Shown: one piece after another, positions 21,470 to 33,799 of the stretch | Numbering within the stretch: position 1 is the first letter of the stretch | Layout of the letters: every line of letters begins with the position of its first letter | Origin: Chionoecetes opilio | Taxonomy: Eukaryota; Arthropoda; Malacostraca; Decapoda; Majidae | Reading direction: 5' to 3' | DNA length: 64,000 nt | Assembly: GCA_016584305.1 (NCBI GenBank) | Contig: JACEEZ010007177.1 | Location: 62,001 to 126,000, forward strand | Made by a program: the position numbers and the translations under genes | Notes under the pieces: generated by a model | What the model saw: the letters and a program-made list of their open reading frames with translations, nothing else | Databases searched by the model: none | What the model was told of the DNA's origin: nothing

Positions 21470-23480
21470 ATTTAGACACTGTTCTGTGCGTTTACACAAT
21501 TTCGTATGCAGTGAGAGTAGTTACCAAGGGGATTATAACTAATGGAACCTAGTTCATTAGGTTTAAAGCAGCAAAACGAGTGTAGGACAACCCCTCCCTT
21601 CCCCTGACATATTTCAAGACCTAGTGCTGAACTTCCCGGTGCCCGTCTTCATCCTTATTGTTCTCAAACTGATGAGGAGGCTTTCCGTTTTTAAAATTTG
21701 GGACTGCAATGACACACTAGTGAGACCAGGCACTGAAAAGCAGAGGAAGGTAAATAAAAATAGATGAAGGTGGAACATTGCCTTAATGTGCCCCCAATAA
21801 TCCTGCATGATGAGATAATATGATAAATGGGTAGAACCAGCCAACAATACTATAAACGAACATGGTTATTGTAAAATCTCAATATGTAAATATACATAGC
21901 ATGAGTAAACCCACAGAACATGCCACACACCATTATGATTTCGGAACCGTTTTGTTGGAGATAAGCAGAAAGCAAACACATTCGCGCACAGGCACACACA
22001 AACAACTACAGGTTGAAAGGGTCGCCTGCCTTCCATGGACTAAGAGTAATCAATTCTCTACATACATAACTTACCTATAGGATGGAAGGGTGACACAGGC
22101 ATTAAATTGAAAACATTGTTTTATACTGTGATGAATGTTGCAGTTTCTTGAAATTAATGGGAAGCTAACAGAGTTAGCAAAATTATTGGAAGGACTGCGG
22201 AGAGTTACTGCTTCAGAGAGTTTTTCAAAACTCGGTACCAATCAGTATGTAAAAGTACATTTATAAGAAAAATAATGAATCCTGTAATAGTTCCACTTAC
22301 ACGGCAAGTACATAAATGTATGGTACAACAAACCTTGAAAAGCTATTTGGGACTAGAAAAATGAGGTTAATCATTGGATTTGGGAGGTCATCTCCATTAC
22401 GGTAATTTAGTGAGTTACCACAAGTTATAACTACAGAAAAGTTCCATAGCCTTACATTATTCACAAATAGTGAATGGAAGTATTGTGGTGGTAGTTGCAC
22501 TTGGTTTAGCTTTCTTGGTGCTGACTCAGACAAGGATTCTATGAATGGTTCATGTCAGAAGAAAAATAAAAGAAAAGGCCTGACTTTCTCACATAAATGG
22601 CACTACTATAACATGAGAGTGTGTAAGTGCAGACTAAAGTAAGTGGTAAGAGCTCATTGCTTCCTTATCTATGACTGTAAGGAAGGTTGCACTATAGAAG
22701 GGCCCCATGCATAGTTAAAACAATTCTCCCTTGTAATATGTATGTGTTTCCCAAAAATTACACAGTGCATTAAGGTTATGTACACTTAGAGCAAAGAAAA
22801 GCCCAACAGGGAGGGCCCCATCATTAAAACAATGGTAAAATGGAACTGCGGAAAACATTCACAGCTGTTTATAAATTTTTTTTATAAAAAAGCCAAATTC
22901 ACAGTTTATTATTATTATTATTGTTTAACGTCTATAGCAGACACTGCAAAATGAAAATGCAATGTTGACCACACTCTATGAAGGCTAACATGCAACCAGG
23001 TATTAAGTGATGAGGGCATGTGATGAATGAGATACTCAACCACTGCATTGAACCCCACACACAAAGCAAATATGTCCACAATAGCTTATTGAAACAAGAT
23101 TTAAGTTTCATATGAAAATGTACAACAAGCATGCCCATCCCCCCCCCAAAAAAACCAGTCTTTAAACTATAAGCTGCATAACAGCCCTTAAATAATAAAA
23201 CTACTAACCTATGAGCCCAATATCCATTCCCTGGACTAAAGGACCCGCGAGAAGATTTGGCTGTAAAGAGAAAACTTCAGTGAAACACAAATCCTGTACT
23301 ATGTGCGACAGGACTTATTGTGCGAGAATCTTATGCCTACACAAAGAACCGTGAGGCAGGATGCTCAACCACTCCAGATTAACCCCACTAAACCATCACT
23401 TTCTGTATTCATTTGACCTTGATGGATGATAGTGATGAATTAAGTTGAGAAAGTATTATTCCTATGATAATTTGTTTTTA
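21470..23480. other. Long AT-rich interval, no recognised gene
   Basis: Short open frames only, none with a domain. A TTA microsatellite lies at 22,906-22,924. I see no paralogous repeat elsewhere in the window. Confidence 0.3.
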
Positions 23481-23517
23481 AAAATCCAAAAAAGTGCTAC
23501 ACTATGAAAATATTTAC

Positions 23518-23657
23518 CAGGGAGCAATTGCTGCAGCAACCTCTGCCCACGCCGTGTCCATCTTCACGGCCTGCCCCGTCAGGCGCTGGTACCTCTCCTT
23601 AGTGGCCAATACAAGTGCCTCAACGTGGGGTCCAGCCACACACAAACCCCCTCACTG
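23518..23657 (-). CDS. Possible Myb/SANT-like exon
   Basis: The minus strand reads ...VEALVLATKERYQRLTGQAV, then TAWAEVAAAIAPW, followed directly by GTAAATA, a usable splice donor. The spacing of W and hydrophobic residues resembles the first helices of MADF/Myb-SANT-like DNA-binding domains found in Harbinger accessory genes and zeste-like proteins. No start codon or upstream acceptor is certain. It could be a host exon or a transposon gene relic. Confidence 0.35.
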
Positions 23658-24736
23658 CAGGGCGGCGGGGCACTTGACTGCTCTGAAAGATTGAGGAGTG
23701 TAATATGATTTGTCACATTTATGTTCACAGCTCCTAGTCAGGAAAAAGTTAAAGATATGGGCAATCACTTTGCAAGTTTGGTACAGATAATGTATACTGT
23801 ACCAATGATAATGATAATGATATTGGCAGGCAATAGAAGAAAAGCTCTTCAAAATGAAAACATCATTAAATGTACTGTTCCATATGTTGTATTCATAGTG
23901 GTTAATGCTTTGCTTTCATTACATACACTTCTGAAATACCTAAGTATTACCTATATAGCACCTAAGTAACAAACCCTGGCAAGTCCTTGAAGCCACGAGT
24001 CCATTGTACATTTTATTTATTTGGACCAATACCTGTTGACGATTCCTCGCAGCTGGTGTTCAAAACGATTGGGTGAATACACCCACATATTACATACAAG
24101 AGATTTCTCTCTATCCTGCTCATAGCAGAAGCATGTTCAACTACACAATTCACTCACTGTACATACTCTCAACAGCTGAAACAAGGACTGATGTGTGAAA
24201 TGATGAGGTCAAATGTCCTGCCCAAGATCGGAATCAAAATTTTCCAAACATATGACACCATTCATGATACACAAAGTCCTTAAGTCCCTGTCACACATAC
24301 ACGGACTCAAGGGCCGACAGCGACACGTCTCAAGGTCATAACGGCTTTTTCACAATTGTCCCTTAATTTGCCGACTCGTAGGGACTATTAGGTGCGTGAG
24401 CCGTTGGGACGACTCGTCGGCCCAACGTTATACTTTATTGCGCGCGTAAAAATATCGCGGCAGCTTCACGACTTTCCAAAAGTGGTGTCACAGCGGGGAG
24501 TGTCTTAGGGTTGTCATGAAGGATTTCTTTAAGCCCCTTTCACACATTCTATAGTGCAAGCCGAGTATTGCGAATTCTAAACGGCGTTACTCGTGGCGAA
24601 AAAGGCGACACTGACACCCGACACTGTTGTATCGGTCATTGTCTTGACTCAACCACCGAATTGTACGGACTTTCCTAAGAGTTTGTACGCATAGTTACCG
24701 AGTGTGCGCTAAGAGTTGCAATGAGTCGTTTACGGG

Positions 24737-24761
24737 GGGGGGGGGGGGGGGGTGGGGGGGA
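24737..24761. repeat. Poly-G run
   Basis: A G homopolymer with a single T. Its true length is unreliable. It lies at the border of the SINE within the TIR element. Confidence 0.8.
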
Positions 24762-24849
24762 AGTTTGCTACGACATGCAAGAGTTTGCTATGGTTGTACG
24801 ACCCGGTGGCTGACCTGACTGATCTGGGGAGGGAAATCTTTATCTCGGT

Positions 24850-25060
24850 GAGGTACAGGCCGGGTCATTTCTGCACCTCACCCGGGAGGCGGTACGTCAC
24901 CAAACCCCGGCATCACCCGGTACCCATTCACTATGGGTGGACAGGGGCTCGGGTTTTTAAGAGAGACGCCAAGTTTCTTCGGTCCGCCCGTGGATCCACA
25001 ACAGGGACTCGCGGTTGTGAAACCGAGCGTGTACCGGCTACACTGCGGAGCACCCGTCAC
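24850..25060 (-). repeat. tRNA-derived SINE
   Basis: On the minus strand GCTCCGCAGTGTAGCCGGT is an A-box-like tRNA head. The B-box area reads CCCTGTTGTGGATCCACGGG, a decayed form of a TTCGATCC box. The body, CCCATAGTGAATGGG... and GGTGACGTACCGCCTCCCGGG, is shared with 5,080-5,290. It is nested inside the TIR element. Confidence 0.6.
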
Positions 25061-25682
25061 TACGTCACTACTTGAGTCACTACGAACAGGCAGTTGAGTC
25101 GATACGATAAATGACGAGTCGCTACGAGTTGATACTAGTAGTTACGACCTGGCTACGCATTCGCAATGCATCCAAAAGTCGTGACGTTGAGCGGCCAGAT
25201 TTTTAACATGCCCAAAATTTCCAGCCCCTCGCAGGCATACCAAAGACACCTCGCGAATCTGCCACGACTCTCACTACTTGATACGACTTGATGGCGACTT
25301 TCCACGAGTACCTACGAGTGCACCCACGTGTTTTCGCGAGTAACAAGTCTCCACAATTCGGCACGCTACTCTAGAATGTGTGAAAGGGGCTTCAGAACAA
25401 TCTGATGCGTTGTGACGCCGTCGTAACGTGTCGTGATGGAGTCGCCAACAATTTTTTTTTTTTATTGTTGGCGGTTGGCGTGAGCAGCTAGGTGACAACA
25501 CTGATCCATGGCCTTTTGAGTGTACGTACATGATAAAAGAACGTGACTCTCTCTCTCTCTCTCTCAATATATATGAAATATATCCCAAATATACTTAAAT
25601 CTAATCATCAGAAATAAATATTTTCCTAAACAAACTGATAATAATAATAATTAAAATAATAACAATAGTAGTAGTAGTAGTA

Positions 25683-26719
25683 CAGGAGAACCTCATTTAA
25701 CCGGCATTTAAAACAACGGCAGCCTCAAAACAACGGCACTAATCGACCCAGGCATTAATTAAGTATAATTTTCAAAAAAACTGAGAAAAATCGGCAAGAA
25801 ATTTTAGTGGGCAAGGCTGTGGTCTACACAGACTCCCTCTCTCAACTCCAACCTCCTCCTTCTCCGCCACCACACGATCCTCTACGGCTCGTCCACACAT
25901 CCAGAGGGCCCTTCACCTTACAAACGAGGGCTGGGAGATTCGCCTTCCAGGGGGTTCCATCCCACCACTGGTATCCCAGGCAACTGAGTTGGCTGATTGC
26001 TGCCCGGATGGCCTTACACAGATGTAAACACGAACCCTTCCCTCTGCGCTCTTCCGCGGCCAAACGGTCTCCCGGGTCTGCGCTCCACCTGGAATAACAC
26101 ACTCGGCGATGCCTTCCGCATCACCTCCAGGGGCCAATACCGACAGTGGATCTTCCCCCCAGCCGTGGATCCGGAAAAAAAGTCCCGCGTCCTGGATGTC
26201 ACTCTCACCCGCCTCCGCTTGGGGCACACGGACACTCACGGCTCACCGGCATCGCCCTCCGTCTGTCTCCCGACCCCCACTGGCCCTTGGTGCATGAATT
26301 TGCCGGAGACTATTTGAACACTTCTGCTGCAGTGTCCGCCACTTCACTCCACACCGTGTAGTGCTACAGTCTCAAAACTCCTCACCCGAAAGTCACACCT
26401 GACCTGCCCACCCTGCTAGCGGCGGCTGGCGTTCCCCCCTATCGGCAACCACGCCGTATCGCCTCACCTGTGCTCTTCCTGAGGAAGGACAGGTCAACTA
26501 CCGCGCCTGTGATGCATCATAGGACATCACCAGGGCTCATAGTGTTCCCCAAGGGATCCTCGCAGCCCTAAAAAACAACACACAACAACAACAACCTCCA
26601 GAAGCCACAGTATTTATTGGGATGTGGGCAATCCATAAGAGTCACTCTCAAAACAACGCAAAATGAGTTATCCGTGGCATGCGATCCCCCCGAGGGTGCC
26701 GGATAAACGAGGTTTCCTG
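25683..26719. mobile_element. pogo/Tigger-like non-autonomous element, TA duplication
   Basis: The left end CAGGAGAACCTCATTTAACC is answered by an inverted CAGGAAACCTCGTTTATCCG at the right end. TA stands outside both (25,681-25,682 and 26,720-26,721), as in Tc1/mariner/pogo elements. It encodes no pogo transposase. Instead it contains a fragment of a LINE ORF2, so the interior is either a nested insertion or captured sequence. Confidence 0.88.
25805..26480 (+). pseudogene. LINE ORF2 C-terminus: RNase H and GHT...PWC region
   Basis: The plus-strand frame reads AVVYTDSLSQLQ (RNase H core: D of the 'TDS' block), later FQGVPSHHW, equivalent to the family's 'FQWVPSHVGIPGN', followed by a frameshifted ELAD-like block. 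Further on, VTLTRLRLGHTDTHG and then CLPTPTGPWC match the region between RNase H and the C-terminal zinc knuckle in I/Jockey-group LINEs. At least three frame changes are needed. It belongs to a different lineage from family A, which has no RNase H. Confidence 0.78.
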
Positions 26720-26721
26720 TA

Positions 26722-27290
26722 GTAGAAGTTGTGTGTAGTAGTAGTAGTAGTGAATGGGTGGGCTGGGGGGCGTGGTAGTGCATTTCCACGAACACAACAT
26801 GGACTCGTGTTGTGTTCGTTGACGGAGGGACAAAAATCTGTTATATTTCCAAAAATTTGAAGACTCCTAGCTCCCGACCGCCACCAGTTGTCTTTCGCGG
26901 CTTGCGAACATCACGACCGTTCGTGGGCAGAGTCTCTCGTCAAAGTCGACTCGTCGAGGAAATCGTGCCAGTCGGGATGTGTGGGACACGACTTTGAGTC
27001 GTGTATGTGTGAACAGGTAGCTGTGCAGGGATTAACCTGGTGGTTCTACTATCTCTGGCGGTCTATGTGCGCAAATACATGTTTCACAAAATGTTTTCAC
27101 AAGTTCTGATGCTTGTTTTACTCTTCACGTTACTATAACCATGGATGACTAATGAATTTCATCTCCTAGCTTAATTTCCCCAATATCCATACACACATCA
27201 TTCATCTGCAATTTGCGAGGCTCTGCCACAGCAGGCTCAAATCTTGACAGTTTGTGAATGATCCCTAGTTCCAACCAGCCACGCCCAATT
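26722..27290. other. No recognised gene
   Basis: Contains short palindromic words (GTGTTGTGTTCG and inverse near 26,790-26,820). No domain is visible in the short frames. Confidence 0.3.
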
Positions 27291-27364
27291 ATTAATTGGG
27301 AGTAATTGGGCTAAAATTAATCCCGCTGAATGCCCATATTCTTCGACACAATGCCTTATCCTTT

Positions 27365-27680
27365 TGTCGCCTCCGGTGGTGTAAGTGGGTAGAGTGCCTG
27401 GCTACAAAATGCGTGCCCCGTTTGAATCCCGGGGACAAGGAAAGTCGGTGGGTGACCAGCCACCCAGCTGTTCTTCCTCCCTTTCTGGTGGATAAATGGG
27501 TACCTTGGGAAACCTGGTGAAGCTAACTGTGGTAACCCGGATGTGACACTAGCCTGTGTCGGGGTAAACAGGTCCTCACCCACCACAGGCTCAAAGGCAA
27601 ATGCCAATGGAGATGAGCACTGAAGGCCACGCGCAGCATAGCGAATGCCCCCATCTGTAACCAAATTACCTTTACCTTAT
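27365..27680 (+). repeat. tRNA-derived SINE, apparently full length
   Basis: The head GCCTCCGGTGGTGTAAGTGG fits an A box. CGTTTGAATCCCGG at about 27,418-27,431 is a near-perfect B box. The body continues with GGAGATGAGCACTGAAGGCC and ends in a T/C-rich ACCTTTACCTTAT tail of short repeats, the usual 3' end of such SINEs. It lacks a 3' acceptor stem, so it is not a tRNA gene. Confidence 0.75.
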
Positions 27681-27689
27681 CAGTAAAAC

Positions 27690-29450
27690 AAATGAAACCG
27701 AGTTACTCATACAGTGGTTTGCATTTAATCAGTATTTAAGGAAAGCATTAGTAATATCAGTGTGCCTTAAATTGTATTTTTCCAAAGGAAAACTGCCCAA
27801 GTAAACCGAAATTGCCGAAAAAGTCATAACATGATCATCAAAAGGCCAAAGTTCATTTAATTTGGTTAAATAAGCACTCTTTACGTGTTGAAAAAGTTTT
27901 TAAGTCATTTTCTTTATGTTGTTAAAAGTAAAAAAAAAAACATTAATAAAAAATAATATCCTAATGCTAGATACAGGTTATTCAATTGTCCCCAAAAACT
28001 AGGTAATTCTAATCAGATGGAAGGGAGGATAGCAGATGGTAGAGATATTGAGAATGCAAGGGTGGTGGATGGAATGATAGAAAAAGCAATTGGAGGACTA
28101 TTCTGTCATGCCTCACCCTTGAAGGACTTCCAGGAAGGAATAGGCTCAGAGTCGTTAAGTAATCGTCAGAACCCCCAATTTTTTTTGCCCGGAATTATGT
28201 TGAATGTACATTTTTCAAAACACCTAATCCACCAAAAAATAATTGATTTCCAGCTTATTTCCTGTTAAAAAACAGGACTTTTGTAAAAAGCGCGCGAAAA
28301 AAAAAAATCTTCCCTCAACAGGGCTACGACTGTATTGATGACGTCAGAAACAGGGACGGCCCCGCAGACACTCTGTCTGACACCTGAGGCAAATGTTATG
28401 ATGAGCGATTGTACTTCGGGTCAGGACAGTGAACTGTCGCTGTGGACAGATCTAGAATACATGCTCAATCTGACACCGAAAGAAATGACGCTGGTCGCGG
28501 TATACTATGAGAAACGAACCTCAGATTGTCATGGGGAATCCTATATGTTGAGGCCGAGTACGAGGTGGAATGAACAGGTGTAGCAGAGCCTTGAGGTTCA
28601 GCAGGGAGGGACCTGGCACTTCTCTAAAACATGGATTGTAAATTAAGGTTAAAAAACAATGTGTGTGTGGGAATCACAATGAAGAGGACTTCGAGAAAAA
28701 TACTATGGTTAGTTTTGGAGCTAGGCTACAGCAAACGTAATTACTCGGAAACCACATACTGCATTAACTACAGCAAAAGTTGGAAAAATAATGCGGGCGG
28801 GAAGGCAAGAAAGTGTGACCAGCCACACCACCACAGGTCTCTCACCACAGGGAACGCCCACGCCCAACTCCACAACGGGTTTACTTGGTTTACTTGTCTG
28901 TTAAGAGGCAAAGCCTCACAGTCTGTGAGTGGTTCCATTCGCTACCCCATACACACCGTTTCTCAACACAACTGCTCGCCCAAACACACATAGGCGTGAA
29001 TCACACACGCCCACTCCGCCACTCCACTCCTACACACGCACTCCTTTCTGGTGCAAAACTTTTCTCGAAAAGGCACAGCTGTCTTGAGTGCACCCATAAA
29101 GATGCATGCATTGGCATATAGCAAAACAAATTACAGAAACACCAAAATATCGTCAAAGTACTATATTTATCTCTGTGTGTACTGCCTCTTGATCAAGGCG
29201 CGGGAAGATGAGCCTCCCTGATGCTGCGTCACCGAGCCTGAGCTGAGCGTCTGCAAACATTGAGAGCGTTTTGAAAACTCGGGGAAATTTGCAGATTTTG
29301 ATTGCGGATTATTTAAAAACGGCTGACTGGATTACAAAAAGTGACAGACGTATTGTTTGATATTACCGTTAATGGCTATGATTTGATCTGCATTAAATCA
29401 GGGAATGATGAAATGGTCTGGACGATTACTTTAAGGTAGATTAGCAAATT
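27690..29450. other. Unclassified interval; one small unexplained frame
   Basis: A frame at 28,335-28,583 (plus) encodes an acidic 82-residue peptide with no recognised motif. It is preceded by GCGCGCG and an A run. I cannot say whether it is real. The rest is AT-rich without a recognised partner. Confidence 0.25.
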
Positions 29451-29453
29451 TTG

Positions 29454-29572
29454 GTAAATATTCCGCAGGAGAGAGTGGCGGTATACAGCACAAATACATT
29501 GAGCAGAAATTAAGAGAAAACGTAAGCTGTAAGGCCTGTGGAGCCCGCCAACTCCTGCGTAATATTAACCAT
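29454..29572. mobile_element. Small MITE with GGTAAATATTCCGCAGGAG ends
   Basis: The left end GGTAAATATTCCGCAGGAG and the inverse of CTCCTGCGTAATATTAACC form 19-bp imperfect inverted repeats (17 of 19) 119 bp apart. The same end is found at 52,090, at 58,570 and, partly, at 9,650, 31,370 and 33,375, each within larger elements. So this may be the minimal form of a widespread family. Confidence 0.6.
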
Positions 29573-29574
29573 TA

Positions 29575-30635
29575 TTTTAAGAGGGTGACAATATGCAAAC
29601 AAAGAAGACAACCGGAAACATGTCCAAACCTTGATTTGTATCAGTCCCAGAACTTGGTTCACGTGTAGGCAGTATGTAGGGTGACGCAAAGCATACCGTG
29701 GCTAGCCTTGTGTGATATGCTGTTTTGTCACAAATGGAGCATACTACCCTGGGAAAATTCAACAGGAATATAAAGTTACATGTTTATTTGTGGTGTGTGT
29801 GTGTGTTGTGTGTGTGTGTAATGTGTGTATTAAGGGGCCTTATCCCCCCACCCATTTTTTTTCTACATATTGTCCCTAATAATAAGAAATCTTACATGCA
29901 ATCAGCCCAGGATGACTTACAACAAACAAAATCGCCCCCGAAAAAAACTAGGCAAGTGCCTCTTCTATTCTTTTATTGTCTTTAGAATAAATAAAAAATA
30001 TAAGCCACCACCCTGTTGGGAATTGAGTGCCAACAATTACCCTACAATATACTTTCTGTTAAATGTCTACGTACTTTCTGCAAGGTGAATGGTCTTAAGC
30101 ATACCGAGACCAAGCCCAATATCTTCCATCTGGACTGAGATTGGAAACCCTGGTCCTCTTGGTCATGACGCAATTACGTTTCTTTAACTGTCATGTTGAA
30201 TACAAGAAGCTCATGGCCAGAATTTACCAATACATATATAATGCTTTAACACTACTTTTCTACATTAAACTCTATAATCATACAGTTCCCCAACTTCCAC
30301 TGAAGTTGAAGGGCCAGGAAACGCCGGTAGATATGCTGTTTTCCTCACTACAGCAGTTCGTGGCCCACTCCATAGGGGAAGACTGCCACCGCAAGTGTTG
30401 CAATCCAAATCTGAAACAAGGATGTAATCCCGTTACGAAAGAAATTTACCTAAAAGAAAAAGAAATACAAGTAAAATTTGTTAGCTGGCATTCTTCATTC
30501 TTTGAAAATATCTCTGCCTGCCTCTATTCAATGGACAGTATGATTTTATGGAGAAAAAGGTCTTAAGTCTGGTTATGTTATGTAAGTTTAAAGGGAAGAA
30601 GGCATGAATGTCAAAAAAACATTGGTATATTTGGC
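29575..30635. other. Unclassified interval
   Basis: A 141-codon plus-strand frame at 30,141-30,566 is the longest uninterrupted frame in this stretch, but shows no signal peptide, domain or motif I recognise. A GT microsatellite lies at 29,796-29,820. Confidence 0.3.
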
Positions 30636-30639
30636 TGTG

Positions 30640-31145
30640 CCGCACCCTACCCGTTATCCCTGGACCGCCTTGGAGACACGCCCAACATTCTTGATCTTTT
30701 CCTACTACTAACCCTTCTGCTTACTCTGTGAAACCTATTCTCCGTTGGGTTCCTCCGATCACAATCTCATTTCTGTAACCTGTCTATCGCCCGGTTACGT
30801 CTCGGGACCCACCTAAGCGGAGGTTGCTTTCTGCACTTCAAACTCAAGCTAAGTGAGAAGACCTAAGGCAGTAGTAGTACTCTGATTCCATGGGAATGAT
30901 TACTGCTTCCATGTCAAAAGACCCATCTCTTTGTGCCAGAGCAGCATACTGAGGACCTAGTCCCTGGCATGGAGGCGTACATTCCACATACATTCTCTAA
31001 TCCTCTAAAAGCCCGTCAACCTGGTTTAACTCGGCTTGTTCTCATGGTGCCGAGATAGACAGGTGGCTCACAAAACGGTATCGTAAGCATCCCCATCTCC
31101 CTGAAAATCTCGCCCTTTATATTCTCTGCCGTAATCAGGCAAATC
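30640..31145 (+). pseudogene. LINE ORF2 endonuclease C-terminus (Jockey/I-like)
   Basis: The frame reads DRLGDTPNILDLFLLLT... and, after a frameshift, a SSDHNLIS block. This is the catalytic S-D-H motif of the AP-like endonuclease of non-LTR retrotransposons. A linker follows with ...DPPKRR, EDLRQYYSDFPWNDY and a frame equivalent to MEAYIPHTFSNP, which normally precedes the RT domain. Several frameshifts and stops are present. It has no RT and is interrupted downstream by AT-rich repeat. Confidence 0.78.
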
Positions 31146-31149
31146 TTTA

Positions 31150-31580
31150 CTTCAACATAAATTTACTTTCAACAAAAAATAAAATGTGTTTATAGATATT
31201 AAGATAATTCTTAATACCGATATACAAACATCACACATAACCCAATACCACTAAATATCCCGAAATAGTTTTTTTTTAAACCTATTTTATATATGTTAAT
31301 ACTATATTTGATACCAATATATTTAGGACCTGTGTAGCCGGTATATGTCTATACCAATATAAGTCAAGATTGCGCAGGAGGTGGCCGCGTGACCAACCAA
31401 GCCGCGGCAAAGCGGACACTTCTCGCACCATCAGATTCGCTTATTTAACCAAAATTAACTCTACAAAATCTAACCCATACCTATTCTAAACCTAAAGTAA
31501 CACCTAAGTCTACACCAACAAATTCCAACATAACCAACCTAACTAACCTAAACAACCAAAAAAACGTAGCTATTTAATTA
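31150..31580. repeat. AT-rich element arm with AACCTAAC block
   Basis: Contains the CCGAAATA-type words, a decayed CGCAGGAG...CGCACCATCAGATT module (31,370-31,440) and AACCTAACCAAC-like repeats (31,460-31,560). The matching right arm continues at 33,240-33,530, after the inserted retrotransposon. Confidence 0.55.
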
Positions 31581-31584
31581 TATC

Positions 31585-33240
31585 AATCAATCCAATCAAT
31601 CATTGGGGTGATTTACGCCGGGGGGCCCGTCGCCTCGCCCACCCTACGGACGCCACTACCGAGGGTCACACGGCGAGTTCCAAGGCAGGCTCCTTTCCCT
31701 TACCAAAGCAGCTCTCGACAAGAAACATCAGCTTGCCCCAGCCACGAGCTGGGCGCCCCTTGGCCTCCTCACGCCGGATTGTCTCCTACAGATACAACCC
31801 GATGGAAAAGGATCGGTTCAGGGTAGCGTGCCACATGCCCATTATAGCCGAAGTTGGCGCTGACGGACTATGCAGGTAATAGGCCTCGATCAGTCTCACC
31901 GGTGCAATCGATTGATTGACACGTTATCAATCCCCGGATACCCATGATTCGTGAAGACACTTATACCAAAGGGCATTGATTCGTCTCTTCCAAGTCACCT
32001 ATTTAGTGTCCATGTCTCACAACCATTAAAGTAAGACAGGGATCACAAAGCGATTGACGATCAGGATTCTTTGTCCTCCTGCACAGGTACCGACCAACGC
32101 CAAATACTCCCGCTGAGCGAGTCCATAACACCGTGGCTATGCCAATCCGCCGATGACTTCTTGACGTGACCCGCCGTCATTATGGACTGCGCTACCAAGG
32201 TATGTTAAAACTTTCCAAGATCTCAATGTCCTCGCCACACGCATTGGAACATACTGTACGCTTCATCTATTAGTAAGTCTCCAAACACCTGGACCTTGAT
32301 TTTGAGACAGGAGACTCAAGTCCCATAAGGCTTTGCCCCTCGTGCAGGACCCGAGAGCCATCACCAGGACCTCCAGCGACTCAGCAAAGATACTGCATCA
32401 TCGGCATAAAACAAGATCAGTGCTCTTGGTGTTGCCAACGGATGCTCCACAATCACTTTGATCTACAACCTTGTCCAATACCCAGTCATACGAGCGTTGA
32501 AAGTGTGGGCAAGGACGCACCCTTCCCTCACTCCTGTATTCCACAGGAAAGCAAAGCCGGAACACCTGCCCCCACAACTTCACAGCACTCTCAGTCCCAG
32601 AATACAGACCAGTTCATCAAACAATAGTCCTTTCAGGAATCCCTCGAAGGTCCGCAGAAGAGCCCAGAGTGACCACGATGCACTGACAGGTCAAACGCCT
32701 CTGAGATCAACATAGGCCTGCAAGCATACCTGTCGGAAACTCACGTCGGCGTTCCACCAGGACAGAAGCCGCTAGGATACGGTCCGTTGTTGACTTACCA
32801 GGCGTGAACCCCAGGACTGCTGAGGTCTTCTGAGGCTTCACCAGATGGATGCGAACGAATCCGTGTTCAGCAATAGATGGGCAAGCTACCTTGCCTGGTA
32901 CCGCTGAGCAGTGTAATACCGCGGTAAATTGTTGCCGTCCTGGACAGCCCCTTTCCCTTTCCAGATAGGGACGACCAGCCCCCTTTTCCAGTCAGGAGGA
33001 AATGGTAACCTGATTGCCACACGGGCAGTAGGACAGCATGCAACCGCGGATCAATGGCCTTCACCCCAGCTTTGAGGAGCTCGCACGATATTACAAACAC
33101 CAGCTGCCTTTCACCCCTTCCAACTTGCTACAGCCTCTCTGACTTCGGCAAGAGAGGGTGCGCTTGAGTCAATGGGAGGATCGGCATCTTCACTGCACGT
33201 AAACCCATGGTGTTTGAAGCTGCTCAGGTGGAGGGTCCAC
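31585..33240 (-). pseudogene. Non-LTR retrotransposon family A (copy A3)
   Basis: Minus strand, colinear with 47,480-49,120 of the complete element. It runs from the tail (CAATCAATCCAATCAATCATTGG) through the RT domain to the VDPP...-coding region, then ends abruptly at TTATATAG. Single-base indels occur every few dozen bases, so no RT block stays in frame. It is the second longest family A copy here and sits within an AT-rich element whose two arms flank it. Confidence 0.9.
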
Positions 33241-33540
33241 CGTGTTATATAGAAATTAATTATATAGAAATGTTATATTTTTGGTTCCGGAAGTGAATAA
33301 TGTATTGTACTGCACATATATGAGCCGAAAATAACAGACAAAAATTAAGTTGTAAGGCCTGTGGAGCACGCAACTCCTGCTGAATATTAACACCAATATA
33401 CTGTGAATTTGATATCACTTGACAATAAGGACATGTATTTCAAAACTGTATTTCTGTATATTTGATGTGTTTAGGGTATTTCGGAATATTCGGATGTGTT
33501 TTAGGTGTATTTCGGAATATAATTAATTTGCCACCCACCA
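33241..33540. repeat. Right arm of the element split by copy A3
   Basis: Contains AAGGCCTGTGGAGCACGCAA and CTCCTGCTGAATATTAAC, the same end seen at 29,550-29,571, and then GTATTTCGG words. This supports one older element interrupted by the retrotransposon. Confidence 0.5.
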
Positions 33541-33799
33541 CTAGAAAGGTTTAAACTCACATACTACAACTCTAATAACCGTTATATATTTTTTGTCATA
33601 GTTATTTACATAAAATACTGCTTGTTATACAATGCCAGTTCTCACACTTCCAATTATTTAAATACTAACTGAACCTATCCATATATTATCTAACCTTCTT
33701 CACTTATCATAACCTTGTTAACCTCATCTTTGCACTGGGCCAATCACTGTATAACATTAGTATTTATTATGAGTAAACAACTGTGTGTGACACTGGGTT

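Larger units (their letters stand above)
24531..25392. mobile_element. TIR element with 'ACGAGTC' subterminal repeats
   Basis: The left end AAGCCCCTTTCACACATTCT is repeated inverted at the right end as AGAATGTGTGAAAGGGGCTT (20 of 20). Inside, 5-6-bp words such as CTACGAGT, GAGTCGCTACGA and TACGACTTGAT recur in both orientations at 25,055-25,150 and 25,265-25,350, a pattern of transposase-binding sites. The core contains a SINE. There is no transposase and no clear target duplication. The 'AAGCCCCTTTCACAC' style of end is common in invertebrate DNA transposons, but the superfamily is not decided. Confidence 0.78.

Noticed and set aside
27365..27440. Possible tRNA gene
   Set aside because: Same reasoning; a SINE body and tail of short repeats follow it.
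30141..30566. 141-codon open frame as a host gene
   Set aside because: No motif, no convincing start context and no splice signals were seen. It is listed only as an unexplained frame in the interval description.
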